DNA of 64,000 nucleotides from Schistocephalus solidus. Its lineage: Eukaryota; Platyhelminthes; Cestoda; Diphyllobothriidea; Diphyllobothriidae. Positions within the stretch are counted from its first letter, which is position 1. The number at the start of each line of letters is the position of its first letter. Location of the stretch: the NCBI GenBank assembly GCA_017591395.1, contig WEDG01000714.1:37039-101038 (forward strand). Reading direction: 5' to 3'. The position numbers and the translations under genes were made by a program. Shown piece after piece: positions 1 to 11,472 of this stretch. Below the pieces are notes generated by a model that saw only the letters and a program-made list of their open reading frames with translations, was not told the origin of the DNA and did no database searches.

Positions 1-230
1 TACAGGTGGGGCCGGGTCCTACCGCATGAGCCACGACCCGAGTTATTGTCCTTCTTACTGCTGCTGTGTGCTCGTCCATTCGCGTACGCAGTTGTCTTCC
101 AGTTTCTCCGACGTAGTTGCTTTGTCAGCAACTGCATCAGATTATGTAAACGAATCCAGACGTTTCCTGACACGGCAGCGGTTCTTTCGGCCTCAATATT
201 TGGTGCCTGATAGTTGCTTCTAGGAAAGAT
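1..230. repeat. Dispersed repeat family D, fragment at window edge
   Basis: This stretch aligns by eye with 21520-21640 and 28225-28320: shared blocks include a TTTCTC-GA-AGTTG-CTTTGTC run and a following GCCTGATGG/GCCTGATAG segment. It is a diverged copy with no open frame I would trust. The element continues left of the window. The family has no identified coding capacity here. Confidence 0.45.
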
Positions 231-1039
231 CGTCACCTCACCCTCTCCAAGATGAGGTTTCGACTTCAAACCCATAAGGGACCACAATGTAAGCGACCGC
301 CAGTTAAGCTAAATGCTATTCTCTAAAAATTTGCCTACCCACTGTGTTACGGAGACGGGATCCGCAGTTGAGTCGCGGCCCTAGGCGGATATGGCACGTG
401 TTGACCCACGCCAAATAGGCCAAGCCGACTGAGAAAAATGCGCAGACAACCAGGGAACCAATCAGTATGCGCCGCTGCACCGAGCACGCGTCAAGCCCCC
501 ACGCACGCGTGCAGCCCAAATTCGAGAAGTTTCCGCGAGGGGTTTTCCACCGTGAGAGGTGACCAATCAATGCGAGCCACGTGCAGGCCAGAAAGTTCCA
601 GAACGCTCTCCGTCACGATTGGTCGGAATGTTCGAGAGACCCGAAAATTCAATAAATAGACGAGAGTTGATGAGCTTGAGATCGGCTGTTTTCTGTCGGC
701 CCAGAATAAAGTGTTTTTTTTTCTAGAAACCGGCTTTGCCTTCTCCTCTATCTCACCCGTCGGGATATAACACACTGCTTCGATTGCAGCAGGAAATTTG
801 CCCAGAACCTGGCAGATGTGCAGGCTCCGAAGGTCATCCACAGCGGAGACGGTCAGTTCACTTGCCAACCACACATCCATGAGAGTCCTCAGTCCTCACC
901 AGGACCCAGCCATATATGCACAGAGAAGTATAAGCCGCGCAAAGCCTACCTCCACTGCCGTACCAAGGCAAACAAAGCGGGCTTTCGTAAGGATGATTTA
1001 TATCACCTCTAAACACGATACGAGAAGAGGAACCATCCA
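231..1039. other. No recognisable gene
   Basis: Short ORFs occur on both strands but none carries a recognisable domain, splice context or repeat match. An AATAAA at about 706 is not attached to any coding sequence I can see. Confidence 0.4.
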
Positions 1040-1059
1040 CAATGCGTGTCTTTGCGTTG

Positions 1060-1140
1060 ATTAAATCAGGATTTGAGTTAGGTTTGGGTTTAAGGTTGAG
1101 ATAAGTGGTAACGGTAGATTTAGGGTTAGGGCGGGGAATA
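1060..1140. repeat. GT-rich degenerate repeat with two TTAGGG units
   Basis: The + strand is a run of degenerate GGTTTAGG/GGTTAGG words ending in two adjacent TTAGGG units near 1118-1131. Similar degenerate G-rich runs are at 15630-15715 and 16725-16750, each followed by related sequence, so this is probably the head of dispersed family E rather than an internal telomere. Confidence 0.4.
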
Positions 1141-1299
1141 TGTTCGCTTCCTGAAATCATGCCCAGAGCCCTCTGCATTACTTTGGTCAGATGTTCCTTT
1201 TCCCGTGTTCTGGTTAGGGAGCCACAGAAGGAATCCTTGCAAGAGGCGTGAATAGATCTCAAGGCCGGGGAAATATAGAGATACGCGAACGCAATTTAA

Positions 1300-2540
1300 C
1301 GAAGAATTTATTCGCGTCAATTAAAACAGTCTACGGCCTCCGCAGCAAATGAACCACAAAACTGTTCGGCTAAGATGGATCACAGTTTACAGAGAAATTG
1401 CAAATTGAGAATCTCGGGTCCGAGGTCTTCGAGTACCACGCACCCGCAATCTCCAAGGTCACCCTTGCCCAGCATACTAACTTTTAAATGAATGATAACC
1501 CGCACCATGCATCTGCGCTCCAGCCATAAAGCACCAGAAACCTACTAAACCACGTCCTCCCACGCTAAAAGTACTGCGGCTCCGAATGCTAGACATCTTA
1601 ACAGCCATGGTTGGGGGATGTTTCGACAAGGATAAATTTCTCCGAATTTAAACGAGGTGAAAATCCTCCATCTCTAAAAGTGGAGAAAAAGAGCTAGAAC
1701 TTTGCGTAACTTGCAGAACACTCTTGCTAACGAAAATGCCTGGGAAGAAATTCGTAAAAGCTCTTCTCGCCTGTCTCAATGGCCATCCGGACAAGGGACT
1801 TCTCCCGGAGTATTCGTCGTCCAGCAGCTACAAAAGAGGTGGCAGAACATGCCAGCTGCACCACCTTTGTGGACATGATGAAGGCCTTTGAGCTGGAGCA
1901 TCGCGATAGATTCCGGATGATCATTCAAAATTCGGCTTTTTGAGTGCCTCGGCTCCCCGGCACTTCAAGAAAACTGTACAGCGCCAGCGGCATCCATCAC
2001 GACCAATGGATTACTAGGGGACTGAGCACTCACTGACACCCACTTCAGCGACTTTATTTGTGCTATGCTGATGGAGTCTAGTCTACTATGCACCCTGGGG
2101 GTCAACATCGTCCGCGGTGTCAATGGCCCCCTTAGCAATACCGACGCATCCAGTCCACAACGCTGCTCTTTATGACCAGTGTCCACAGCCAATTCTTCGC
2201 AGGCAACTACGCAATCAACCTGGTGACTGAATAGGATATTTAAACTTTGAAATCACCATCAACACGGACAAAACTGCGGTCATTCAGTGACTGTCATCGA
2301 CACCACATACAATGACTATCGCATCACAGTCAATGTCACCCAACGGTAAACCGTGAACCAAGATGCCTAGTTCAGCAGTAAGCTCTCACGCAACAAGAAA
2401 CTCGAAATGTTTAAAACGTGTTATTTCAACAATACTGCCGTTTTGAGCGCAGTTTTGGACCACATACGCCAATCCAGAGAGGGATTGCAATCAATTTCAT
2501 CGTAGCATATTTTCCGAGAATACTACCTCTAATAAAGGGA
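1300..2540. other. No recognisable gene
   Basis: Only short ORFs without domain signatures. I see no splice-linked exon chain and no strong repeat match. Confidence 0.35.
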
Positions 2541-2593
2541 TAGAGCATGTTACGGTACATAAAAGGAATGAAACGGACCAAAATCCTCGGCAT

Positions 2594-2685
2594 CCACATC
2601 ACCAAATCACCGCAACCACCGCCGTCGCCGCCGCCACCACCATTATCATCATCACCAACACCACCGATGAGAACTATCCGGATAC
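2594..2685. repeat. (CCN)n / CAC-rich low-complexity tract
   Basis: A run of CCACCGCCGTCGCCGCC-type triplets grading into ATCATCACC. Triplet slippage creates apparent proline-rich (+) and glycine-rich (-) ORFs, which I treat as artefacts. Confidence 0.8.
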
Positions 2686-2789
2686 CCTGCGAAACACTTA
2701 CCTTACCATCACCACACCCCATCATCAACAATGCCGTTTCGATCCCCATCGGTCCTCATCACACCACGCATGTTCCTGGTTGGTAACTT

Positions 2790-5700
2790 GCGAATTTATA
2801 GCACTGAGCCTGGCGAACGGGTGTCTGATGCTCCGCAATAAACCACTCGACTCAGGTTCCCACACTGCCCGCACACATTCAGTCACCGAATGGGCCTACC
2901 CGGCCACATGTGCAACCATGACAGTGAAAGTCACCGGAATATCGACACGTTAAGCTCACCTTACTCTAACCAGTGTCTGCAGCAACGAAATCCACCCAGT
3001 GCATTAACCTCAGCAGACTGAAATGCCTGCGCACACTTTGTCACCGCATGGGCCTACTCGGCCACATGCGGATGCGTGCAAACATGCGCTAGATCAACGC
3101 CGGTCAAACTATACCACCGCACATCTTACCGATACTTCCATTAGGCTCGAACCCGGCCAAAAATCAGTCTCCAAAGGTACGTAATTGTTGTCTTACATGC
3201 CATTGCGAAGCGTGTTTTTGGATCCTTCTCCACGTGGCCAATTCTCTTCTTTATGAGCCAATCTGGTGGGTCATTTTTGTACTCCGGGATAGTTGTTGGC
3301 ATGTCCAGACAGACTGCGCCCAATCCCAAGATCATTTGACTTCCCAGTTGGGACAGTGGATCAGTGCCTCACATGGGAAAGAGAAAATTGCGTTCAAGCA
3401 ACACTAAGCATATATTCCTCACCAAAAATCATCTGATGCGCTTCATTCTATAACTGTGCGCTAAAAGCCATGCCTAGGAAGGTTGAAAATTGACAATTTT
3501 ACCCAAATTTCACAACCAGCCCAGTGTGTGTTGGTGCAGAGTGCCTGACTGGCTCCCTCTTAAAGTGACCTCAATGACAGTTCCACGAATGTGAGCCACT
3601 CATTCCCGATTTGCGTATCAACCCCATGCAGTTTGGAGGCCACATCGTGTGTGGCCAGTGAAGACGGGGGTATTTAACTCGATCGAAACTGTGGCTGATT
3701 CCGCGTCCGGTGAGGTAAGGGTGCAGTAGATGCAGCACAAGGCTCACCTCACCGTCCTGCGCTCACGATTCTCTGGGACAGAGGGTAAACATAATCGCTT
3801 CCAATGGCTGCACTTTATCTGTACACGACAACTCTCGGGAGTAGAATCGCGTGACTTTTTTGTGATAGACAGAAGATGTTGCTGAATGGTGGAAGCATGA
3901 AGTCCCAAGCGTTGAACTGGGTTGGGCTGGACAGCTTGTGCCTTCTGCATCGGGCTAAGAGGAATGTGTGGTTAGTTATTGACAATTTTAAGAAGAAACC
4001 AGTGGCTTGGGGTTTGGAAGTACAATGAAATTAAGGTCAGCTTCTGTCGCGTTTGCTGTTCTAAAAGTCCAAATTAGGCTTCTTTCAAAGGTCTTCCTTG
4101 TATCATCTAACTTTTTTTAAATCTGCGGAAATTCCAAGGACCGTGTGCTTTGATGGATTCATTTATGTTAGGAGGATATTTATAATTTGGTAACTTTAAG
4201 AGGCAGCAGCTGAGAAGATGTCGATTCGACAGGATGCTAATAAATGCATCACTGAATTTTAATCCTATTTTGATTTAGTTAGTGTACGCAATATATTAGG
4301 CACGAACTAAACGTCGAGGAAAACTCACAAATTCTCTTTAAAAATCTCCTGTATTTTCACCAGCTGTGGGTTGTCTTTTATTATATACATTTAAAGAGGT
4401 CTTTATATATATAGCAGGCCACTGATAATCACAACTTTTGGATGTTCAGTAAATGAAATCGCTCCGACGTTTGTAAAAGCTTCAGTTACCGGGTTGACCC
4501 AAGGCGATAATGAGAGGTTATTTATCTTTAAGCGCTTCTGGCAAGTTCCTAGTCTATCAAAATGCCTGACTCGATGTTTTCCGATTAAACCTTATATGCG
4601 ATAGCCCAGTTAACTTTCTGTAGATTCTATTTTTCTAAAAGAATTTGTCTCAAAAATGATGTAGTGTGGTCATGAATCCGCGTTTTTCAGCCTCTAGATT
4701 TAAATTTTCATCACGTTGTTGATAAGGTACACTGGTTTTCAAAAGCCGGCTAATTAAATTTTGAGCAGAAATAGCTTGAATGCTCTTGTTCGTTAACTAT
4801 AAGTTAACATTTGTATTTTGCATTTTTTTGTATTGACTAAGCATTTTTACCTGAATTTACATGTTTCTTCTTTGCCATCTAGTCAGATGACAACGAGTAG
4901 GGCGTCGCAGTTGACATCAAGAGCCTCACATTAGTGCTGAATTAGCACCTTGGAGCACCACGTGACATTATCTCCTTCGGGGACTTTGTGTTTAATTCTG
5001 ATGCTGGGCTATGTCCCACAACCGACCAAACACAATGCCTTTGTTTTCCCAAGTTTTGCATTTCGAAAAGGAGGGTTTTTATATTAATTATCATGCAGTT
5101 TAATCCCAAATGATTTCATTCACGCCAGGATGCCGTCGTTTGAACGAGCTATCTTCTAGCCACCTGCAAAAGTGAAACTCTGTTAAAACGACAGCATAAG
5201 CTGGATGAATTTTTCTCATTGATTTTCGGTGCTCTTAATAATGCAAATCAGGTTAATGGAAATCATGCACGCAACTTATTTATGGTACCTATTCAGTGGC
5301 AAATTGCCTTCTTCAAAGCTGCAAGATTATTTTTACTTTTTTGAAAAAGTTTCTAATCATGAGATTGTTTAAGACCATAAAATTACCCTTAATAAGCATA
5401 TCTGTTCATTTATTAAGGGTTTTTATGATGTATACAACATGGTCCACATCCATGAAAAAATTGCGACATCTTCCTCATAGTGTAGATTAGTGGGTGATTT
5501 TTAAGACGGAAGTTATACAGCTAGTATGAATGAAAGCGCAACAGCATGTTGAATTGCAATTTATTCGGCAATTGACAAAGATTTTGAAAACCGAATGATG
5601 CCCTTTCTTTGGGCCTAAAATTTGAAGAAGGCGTTATTTGTTGCCAAAAAACTTAGTACAAGATGGAATATTTGTCCTGCTTTTTTAGTTAACAGCATTT

Positions 5701-7490
5701 GACTATGTAGAGGCATTAAAAGTCAAGGAAACTAAATATATACTGCATACTTTGTCATTTTTCACACAATTTCGTTTTCAGAGGTGTCTGGAAAGAATTC
5801 CTGATATGAATCAAATGTCTTGGGCTTATGCTGTATGAGACGTTATATTACAACGCTACTTGATTAATCTTTTAAAAATGAAAACGCAGTTCAAGATTTC
5901 AGTTAAAATTTCATGAGATAGCCGAGCTCGTGATTTAAGCCCAAAAATATCTAAACAACTCCTCACGGACTGAAAACGCTGACAAAGCAAAGTGACCTTG
6001 TAGAAAATAGATTATCGGCGGCGGCGCTTTCTGTTTGCATATTTTCAAGTTTTACTGACTAAACTGGTCTCACTGCTGTTTGTTGGCTGTAGGTCTGTCG
6101 TTGGGTTCTGTTTTATTTGCAGACACGTTGGAGCACGTGTCTGTGACATTGGGAGCGAGAGTCCAATCTAAACACTTGCTCTGGCATGCATTACGAGCGT
6201 AAAAATCAGATCGCTGCCGTCTCCATCGCTGAATTAGTAAGTTTTATATTTTCATACATTCAAATTTAAACCTTTTTATCTAACTTACTAAACTTTGTCG
6301 CAAAACTTGTAAAGTTTACAACCACGAGTTATTTTATTGCTTTGCCCTGTTCATGCCGCCTAGGAAATACTTCCAATTTCACTGGGCATTTTCAACGACT
6401 TTATAAGGTCAGCAGCCATGTTCAGTGCCATTTATACTGTTTTAGTTTAGAAATATGTCGAAAAAAGGGTTCTAAAAACTAAAAAATAAATAATTGATTA
6501 CTGCAGCGAGAGGAAATTCAGGTAGTCATCTAATGCGACTGCGGAGTACTCATAAAATTTAATGTCTACTTTTTTTTTATCCTGAACAGAATACACAGCA
6601 CTCAGTAAAATAACAGAAGTAGTGAATTGCAATATTTGGAGTCAAACTGTTGATGGAGAAGACACGTCTAGAGACCCTGTTAATTCGAAACGTACTCACG
6701 CATAGAAAGCTTCCCGGAAAACTATTGTTACGTAGCAGAATCTGGAGTCTAACTGAGAAAATATTTTACAAAAACCTTAACAACTGTAATACTCGGAGAG
6801 ATATCAAAAGCAGGCTGAGTTGACATCCTTATATGCATATGATTGTGACGATTACAACCCAAGTTCAGGAAACTGAAATCGGACTTCAATAACCGTTAAA
6901 ATTGGACTCCAACGGTCGTCAGTTCATTACACTTGCGTTAAGATTAACTCATCCCAGTGGCTTAAACAACTTTGTGTATCCTGTGAGCTGTCATCGGCTG
7001 TTACTGGGTGTTAATTCGGCACTATGGGATAGTACACAATATTGTGATAAAATATTAGCATCGGAACAACTGTCCAATTCTAAATAAGCAAGTGTGACGA
7101 GGTGCTAGAACATACTCCCAATATATGGCCTACATTGCACGCAACTATCGCTTGTATGCATTCCGGCGCATCGGGAAACAACAAACCATTGCAATCGGTT
7201 AAAAGTCTGTAGAAATAGCACACATGTAAAGTAAACGCCAGCAATACAGGCAGCACTACTTTGAATTCTAAAAAAAAATTAGGGTGAGTGCGAAGGTTTG
7301 AATTAAGGCAAAGTTAAGGTGGGGAATCAGAGACGATAAGGAGTGTGTCAAATTCAAATCCAATTTCCCCTTCGTCTAAACGAAAAACAGATTTTCCTTA
7401 CATTTGAGCAGCATAAACCTTATTAATATGTACCAGAAAAGAATCGAATCCAAGTAGGATCATGTTTAAGCTGATGAATATTGCCGGCAA
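2790..7490. other. AT-rich intergenic or intronic DNA, no gene seen
   Basis: About 4.7 kb with no ORF over about 70 codons and no domain I recognise. Frequent poly(T)/poly(A) runs and AT-rich composition fit intergenic or intronic DNA. No clear repeat family was matched. Confidence 0.4.
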
Positions 7491-7491
7491 A

Positions 7492-7562
7492 AACAAAGGA
7501 GACTGGAATGGTCATTTCTGATTTATTAGCCCTCATCAACCAGTCATATTAAAGATTCGCAA
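7492..7562 (-). repeat. SINE fragment (55-kb family)
   Basis: The GGAGACTGGAATGG-CATTTCTG-TTATTAGCC-TCATCA-CCAGTCAT pattern matches the central region of the tRNA-derived SINE at 55020-55100 and 55680-55745 (all - orientation). Only about 70 bp is kept. Confidence 0.55.
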
Positions 7563-7631
7563 AGATAAGAGTTCCGGGAAGAAATTTAGATAAGTGTTAA
7601 ATGCTATCCGAAATAGGCTTGCATTGTCGCT

Positions 7632-7668
7632 GACGTTTCGGAAAGTTTGGCCGGCTTTCCATTTTCAA
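7632..7668 (-). ncRNA. Hammerhead-like core motif, degenerate copy
   Basis: Read on the - strand, a 6-bp stem GGAAAG/CUUUCC is followed directly by GAAACGUC. The 5' core, CUGAUGAU in other copies, is degenerate here (UUGAAAAU). The stem differs in sequence from the copies at 24.7 kb and 29.1 kb but still pairs fully. No function can be claimed for this single copy. Confidence 0.35.
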
Positions 7669-8194
7669 AGCGTATACTGTTAATATCGAATAGGTTTTTG
7701 AATGACAGGCTAAACGTATCGGCCTTGGACAGATCGAGTTTTTTTCTCTCGTTCGCTGCGTCCGCCCCAGCGGGGATGTTTGTGCAGCTTGACGGCCGCT
7801 GGCGTTGGGCGACTCCACATCGGTCGAGGGTGCTTGTAAGCCTCTTCCTATGGGTTCATCGCGGGGCCGTCTTCACTTATTTGCCTGAGTTCCGGTGTAA
7901 CCATCTTGTCCTGGTCTTTACGCATATAATGACGCAGGACTTTATAGGCGGTTGGAAATTCTAGATGCCTGTTGATAGAATTGGTGTGGCCTGGCTAGTG
8001 AGCCCTGAATTCCCTCCCGTTTGGCCGTAGGTAAGATCAAAGACAGTTGCATGAGAATGGGAAGCAATGCATATCAACTGCAGAAATATTACCTCAGTGA
8101 CGCGAGCCCGGTGGGGTGCCTGAAATATCTCCTGCCTGAGTTTGGGCATGTTAGAATGATGACGGAAAACGAAACAAAAATTAATAAAGGCAGA

Positions 8195-8440
8195 TGAGCC
8201 ATGTCGATACAGACAAGGGAGACTGGAATGGCCTCGGGTGACACAGCACCCAGGGTTGGGTATGACTGGCTGATGATGGTTTATGAGTCAGAAACAGCCC
8301 TTCCATTATCACTTATCTTTGTCAGCATGGTGAATCTGCCTTTATTATTAATAGCCACTGGGCGGCTGCGGGAGGGGCTCGAGAGTGAGCCTCAAGGCAG
8401 AACGGAACGAGTGAGTCTCGTCAACGATCGTTGAGCGTTT
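8195..8440 (+). mobile_element. SINE fragment (+ orientation)
   Basis: GACTGGCTGATGATGG, an AGTCAGAAA-GC block, a GTCTTTGTC-like block, GGGGCTCGAGAGTGAGCC and CAAGGCA-AACGG-ACGA-TGAGTC appear in the same order as in the 55.56-55.83 kb SINE. The tRNA-like head is missing. The extreme 5' end carries a short oppositely oriented piece of the same family (GAGACTGGAATGGCC), so two fragments are joined. Confidence 0.6.
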
Positions 8441-8810
8441 GTCAACGAACGAAAAAGTGCCACTCTATTATATTTTTTCTCTGCTGATAACACGCCTTGA
8501 CTATACGCTGGGATGTTTTAAAGCCCGATTTCAGTAAAGCATTCCATCTTTAAGTATGCCATTCAAGAGGAGGCATGTGAACATGGCAACTTCCACCACT
8601 TTTTTCACCATCAGATACCTCTATCGTTGCCTTAAATGCAGGGATAAATGGCTAAAATCGTCAGTTACCCTCCATTTAGAATCTTGCATTTGCGAAAGAA
8701 AAGATGGCGTTTGCTGATGACAGTTTGACCGTCATCCGTGTGCCCCATAGCAAGATGGTGCAGGGACGGTGACTTGCATGTAAATTAGTGGCAGAAGAAT
8801 TACGCTAAAT

Positions 8811-8967
8811 CTCCTCCTCCTCCTCCTCCTCCTCCCTCCTCCCTCCTCCTCCTCCTCCTCCTCCTCCTCCTCCTCCTCCTCCTCCTCCTCCTCCTCCTCC
8901 TCCTCCTCCTCCTCCTCCTTCTCCTTCTCCTCCTCCTCCTCCTCCTCCTCCTCCTCCTCCTCCTCTA
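8811..8967 (+). repeat. (TCC)n polypyrimidine tract, about 157 bp
   Basis: Nearly pure CTC/TCC triplets on the + strand (GGA on the -), with a few CTT interruptions. The polyglycine ORF read from the - strand is a by-product. Mirror-symmetric polypurine/polypyrimidine DNA of this length can form triplex (H-DNA), which is an inference. Confidence 0.95.
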
Positions 8968-8969
8968 GG

Positions 8970-10485
8970 GCCCGATGTCATGACCAATTCAAGAAGACCG
9001 AATACGGGTAAGGGCGCAGGTGGTTGGCGCGGACGAAGCCACGCGTAGGCATTTCAACTGACGTGGCTCGGAATGCGAGTGTCATAGAGGTCACATAAAA
9101 AAGGATCCATTGCAGCCTGACCTTCAGTCCACCAGTCGGCCATGGCGCACAAACGCACGCACTGGGCATACTGAGTGGTACGAGTTCTTTTGTCCGTTGG
9201 CAACCTTATAAGCTAAGACGTTTAGCGCACCGGGATATATTCAAGCGCGTCAAATTGTTAACCATTTGCCCATAGGGGCATATGGCTTGTCTGAACTTTT
9301 AGATAGGTTATCCACCTCCAACTACTAGTGTACCTTGGGCACAGTTTGCCCGAGTGAGAACTTCCATGAGACATCAGGCTTGATTGGATGACACCGCCTG
9401 TGAGGGAGCTGCGCATCTCCCAATTGACCGCGTAGGGTTCGTGCATCCCCGCAGCAGCCAGATTTGTGCCACTAAAAGGAACGTTTTGTTTCTGCTCTGG
9501 ACTGTGGTTCGAGCTACATGGATCGTGGATAGTGGCCGCTGCCAAAACTTTATACGTGTACAGGTAATAGAGGCAAACAGGTTTTTTCTGGACATCGATG
9601 TGAAGAAAACACGATCAAAACAGCCGTTGGCTTACCATCCGAATGCTTCTGTAGAAAACAAGCTTTCACGGCCTACCGTAAGACGTGTAGGTAGCATCAT
9701 AGTTGCCTTTTCGAGGTTTACTGCCAGGTAAATTTGGTTGTGATGGTGGAAAAAGTCCTTTTCACGATCGCAACCCAGAGCAGCATAGAAGTGAAATCGG
9801 TTAGTGAATTGGCAGACATTACGCGTAATTTTTGGCTCAGTGCCATGAATATGCACATATATCTCGGAATTTATGACGTATTCCCGGCTATACGATAGGT
9901 GGGCTATGGCATGAAATCCTAATCGAAATTCTGAAATTCGTTTTCCATTAGAATACTAGCATTGTGTAGCATAATCTCACAATATTTTCACCGCGACGGG
10001 ATATCGGCTTTTCAACGAATCTCCTGCCGGCCGGCCATCCAGAAAAAAACACAAGAGAAAATAATGACTACTTATGCAACAGAAAAATATCCCATTGATT
10101 TTCGAGGCCTCTTTAAATTCAAATTTGTTTTAAAATAGATAAAAAGTATTTTTCCTGTAATCGTTTGTTAGAGAATTACTTAATCTTAAATTTTATTGTA
10201 AAGAAAAATTTATCTTTCGGGCTTGAAACGGATTTTCAATTCCCCAATATTTTCGAACACAACTTGCAGTTGCAGCAGCGTTGAGCGTTTCAAAATGCAA
10301 TACTGTAGACCCTGAGTTTAAGGAAAACCATATGTTCCTTCAAACCTCCATATAGGGCTTATTCAATTTTTAAATGGCGTAAACCCCATTGAATTTTCTA
10401 TCAGTGGTTGTTGGGCTTTGAAAATAAAGATTTTTATTGTCGATTTAAAATGCTCTACAAAATTTGACCAATAAGCCGGTATATT
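8970..10485. other. No recognisable gene
   Basis: Overlapping ORFs of 63-115 codons occur on both strands around 9258-9856 (the longest is + 9384-9731), but they show no domain, splice chain or coding bias visible by eye. The rest is AT-rich. Confidence 0.35.
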
Positions 10486-10489
10486 ACTA

Positions 10490-10820
10490 AGGTTGCAACA
10501 GTAAAGACGCAAACAGCTGTTTCATGGTTGTTACAGGTCATCAGGACGCCATATGCCTGGTGCAGTGAGGTATATAGAGGTCAAGTAAGCGCATGACCCT
10601 CACTGGTGTGGTTAGTATCTCACTCAATCTCATTCTGTCCGCCAACCAGCTTGCTACTAGCGATAAACGAACATTGCATCATAGGACACATGCCACAAAG
10701 AGTACACAGGTATGTTGCTAAGGGTGCACCAGGCAAGACGCAGATAGCTGTTTTACGGTTGTTACCGATCATCAGTATGTCATATGCCTTGTGCAGTGAG
10801 GTATATATAAAGAAGTAATC
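10490..10820 (+). repeat. Two direct copies of a ~100-bp repeat, 225-bp spacing
   Basis: The segment at 10490-10585 (AAGACGCA-A-AGCTGTTT-A-GGTTGTTAC, ATATGCCT-GTGCAGTGAGGTATATA) recurs at about 10715-10810 with a few substitutions. The order of blocks is the same in both. No coding role seen. Confidence 0.7.
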
Positions 10821-11472
10821 TTATATGTCAAATGAGTTGAGTAAATGTCATTTTTTTAATTTGTTAAGTCATTGAATAATCGAAAGAAAAAGGCAAAAGA
10901 CCTAATTAAGCGTTTTTATCAAACGCGGTTTTGCAGGCCGCCAAAAAAATGTTCACTAATAAGCTAAGATCCTGGAGTCTCTGAAACACTATGCTTAGTG
11001 TTATTGATAATGAGTTCCAGTTTTCCAGCTAACAGTTCATGAGGTTGGTCAGTGAATGTAAATGTAAATCTATATAAAAACGTTGAAACACTTGTTGTCA
11101 AATCCAGAACTGTTTAGGGTTGGCTGATGACGGTCATGAAACCAAAAAATACACAGCCTTGACTCATTGGTCGTTGTCATCTTTTGTTCTGAATCAAAAG
11201 TGACCGCATGCAATTGCTTCCAATGACAGTAAATGAGGAAGTGACGAGTATAGACCATGTTTAACCCACATCGACGACAGTCTCCAACTTGCAAGGTAGT
11301 TTTGGGAGTCTGTAGGATGAAGAAACTTGTTTTTTCTGCCTTTCTTTTGCCATCGAAGATACCCCTACTTTAGAGTATGGCCAAAACGTAAGGTAACTGG
11401 TGACCTTGCATGAATACTTTTATATTTAACGACCACCCCTTATTGAAATGCTGCCTTTAAAACTCACCCCAG

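Noticed and set aside
1118..1131. Interstitial telomere
   Set aside because: Only two TTAGGG units, in a degenerate G-rich repeat that also occurs near 15.6 and 16.7 kb.
8805..8987. Glycine-rich protein gene on the - strand
   Set aside because: It is only the translation of the (TCC)n tract.
9258..9856. Protein-coding gene
   Set aside because: Several ORFs of similar size overlap on both strands, with no domain and no way to choose one.
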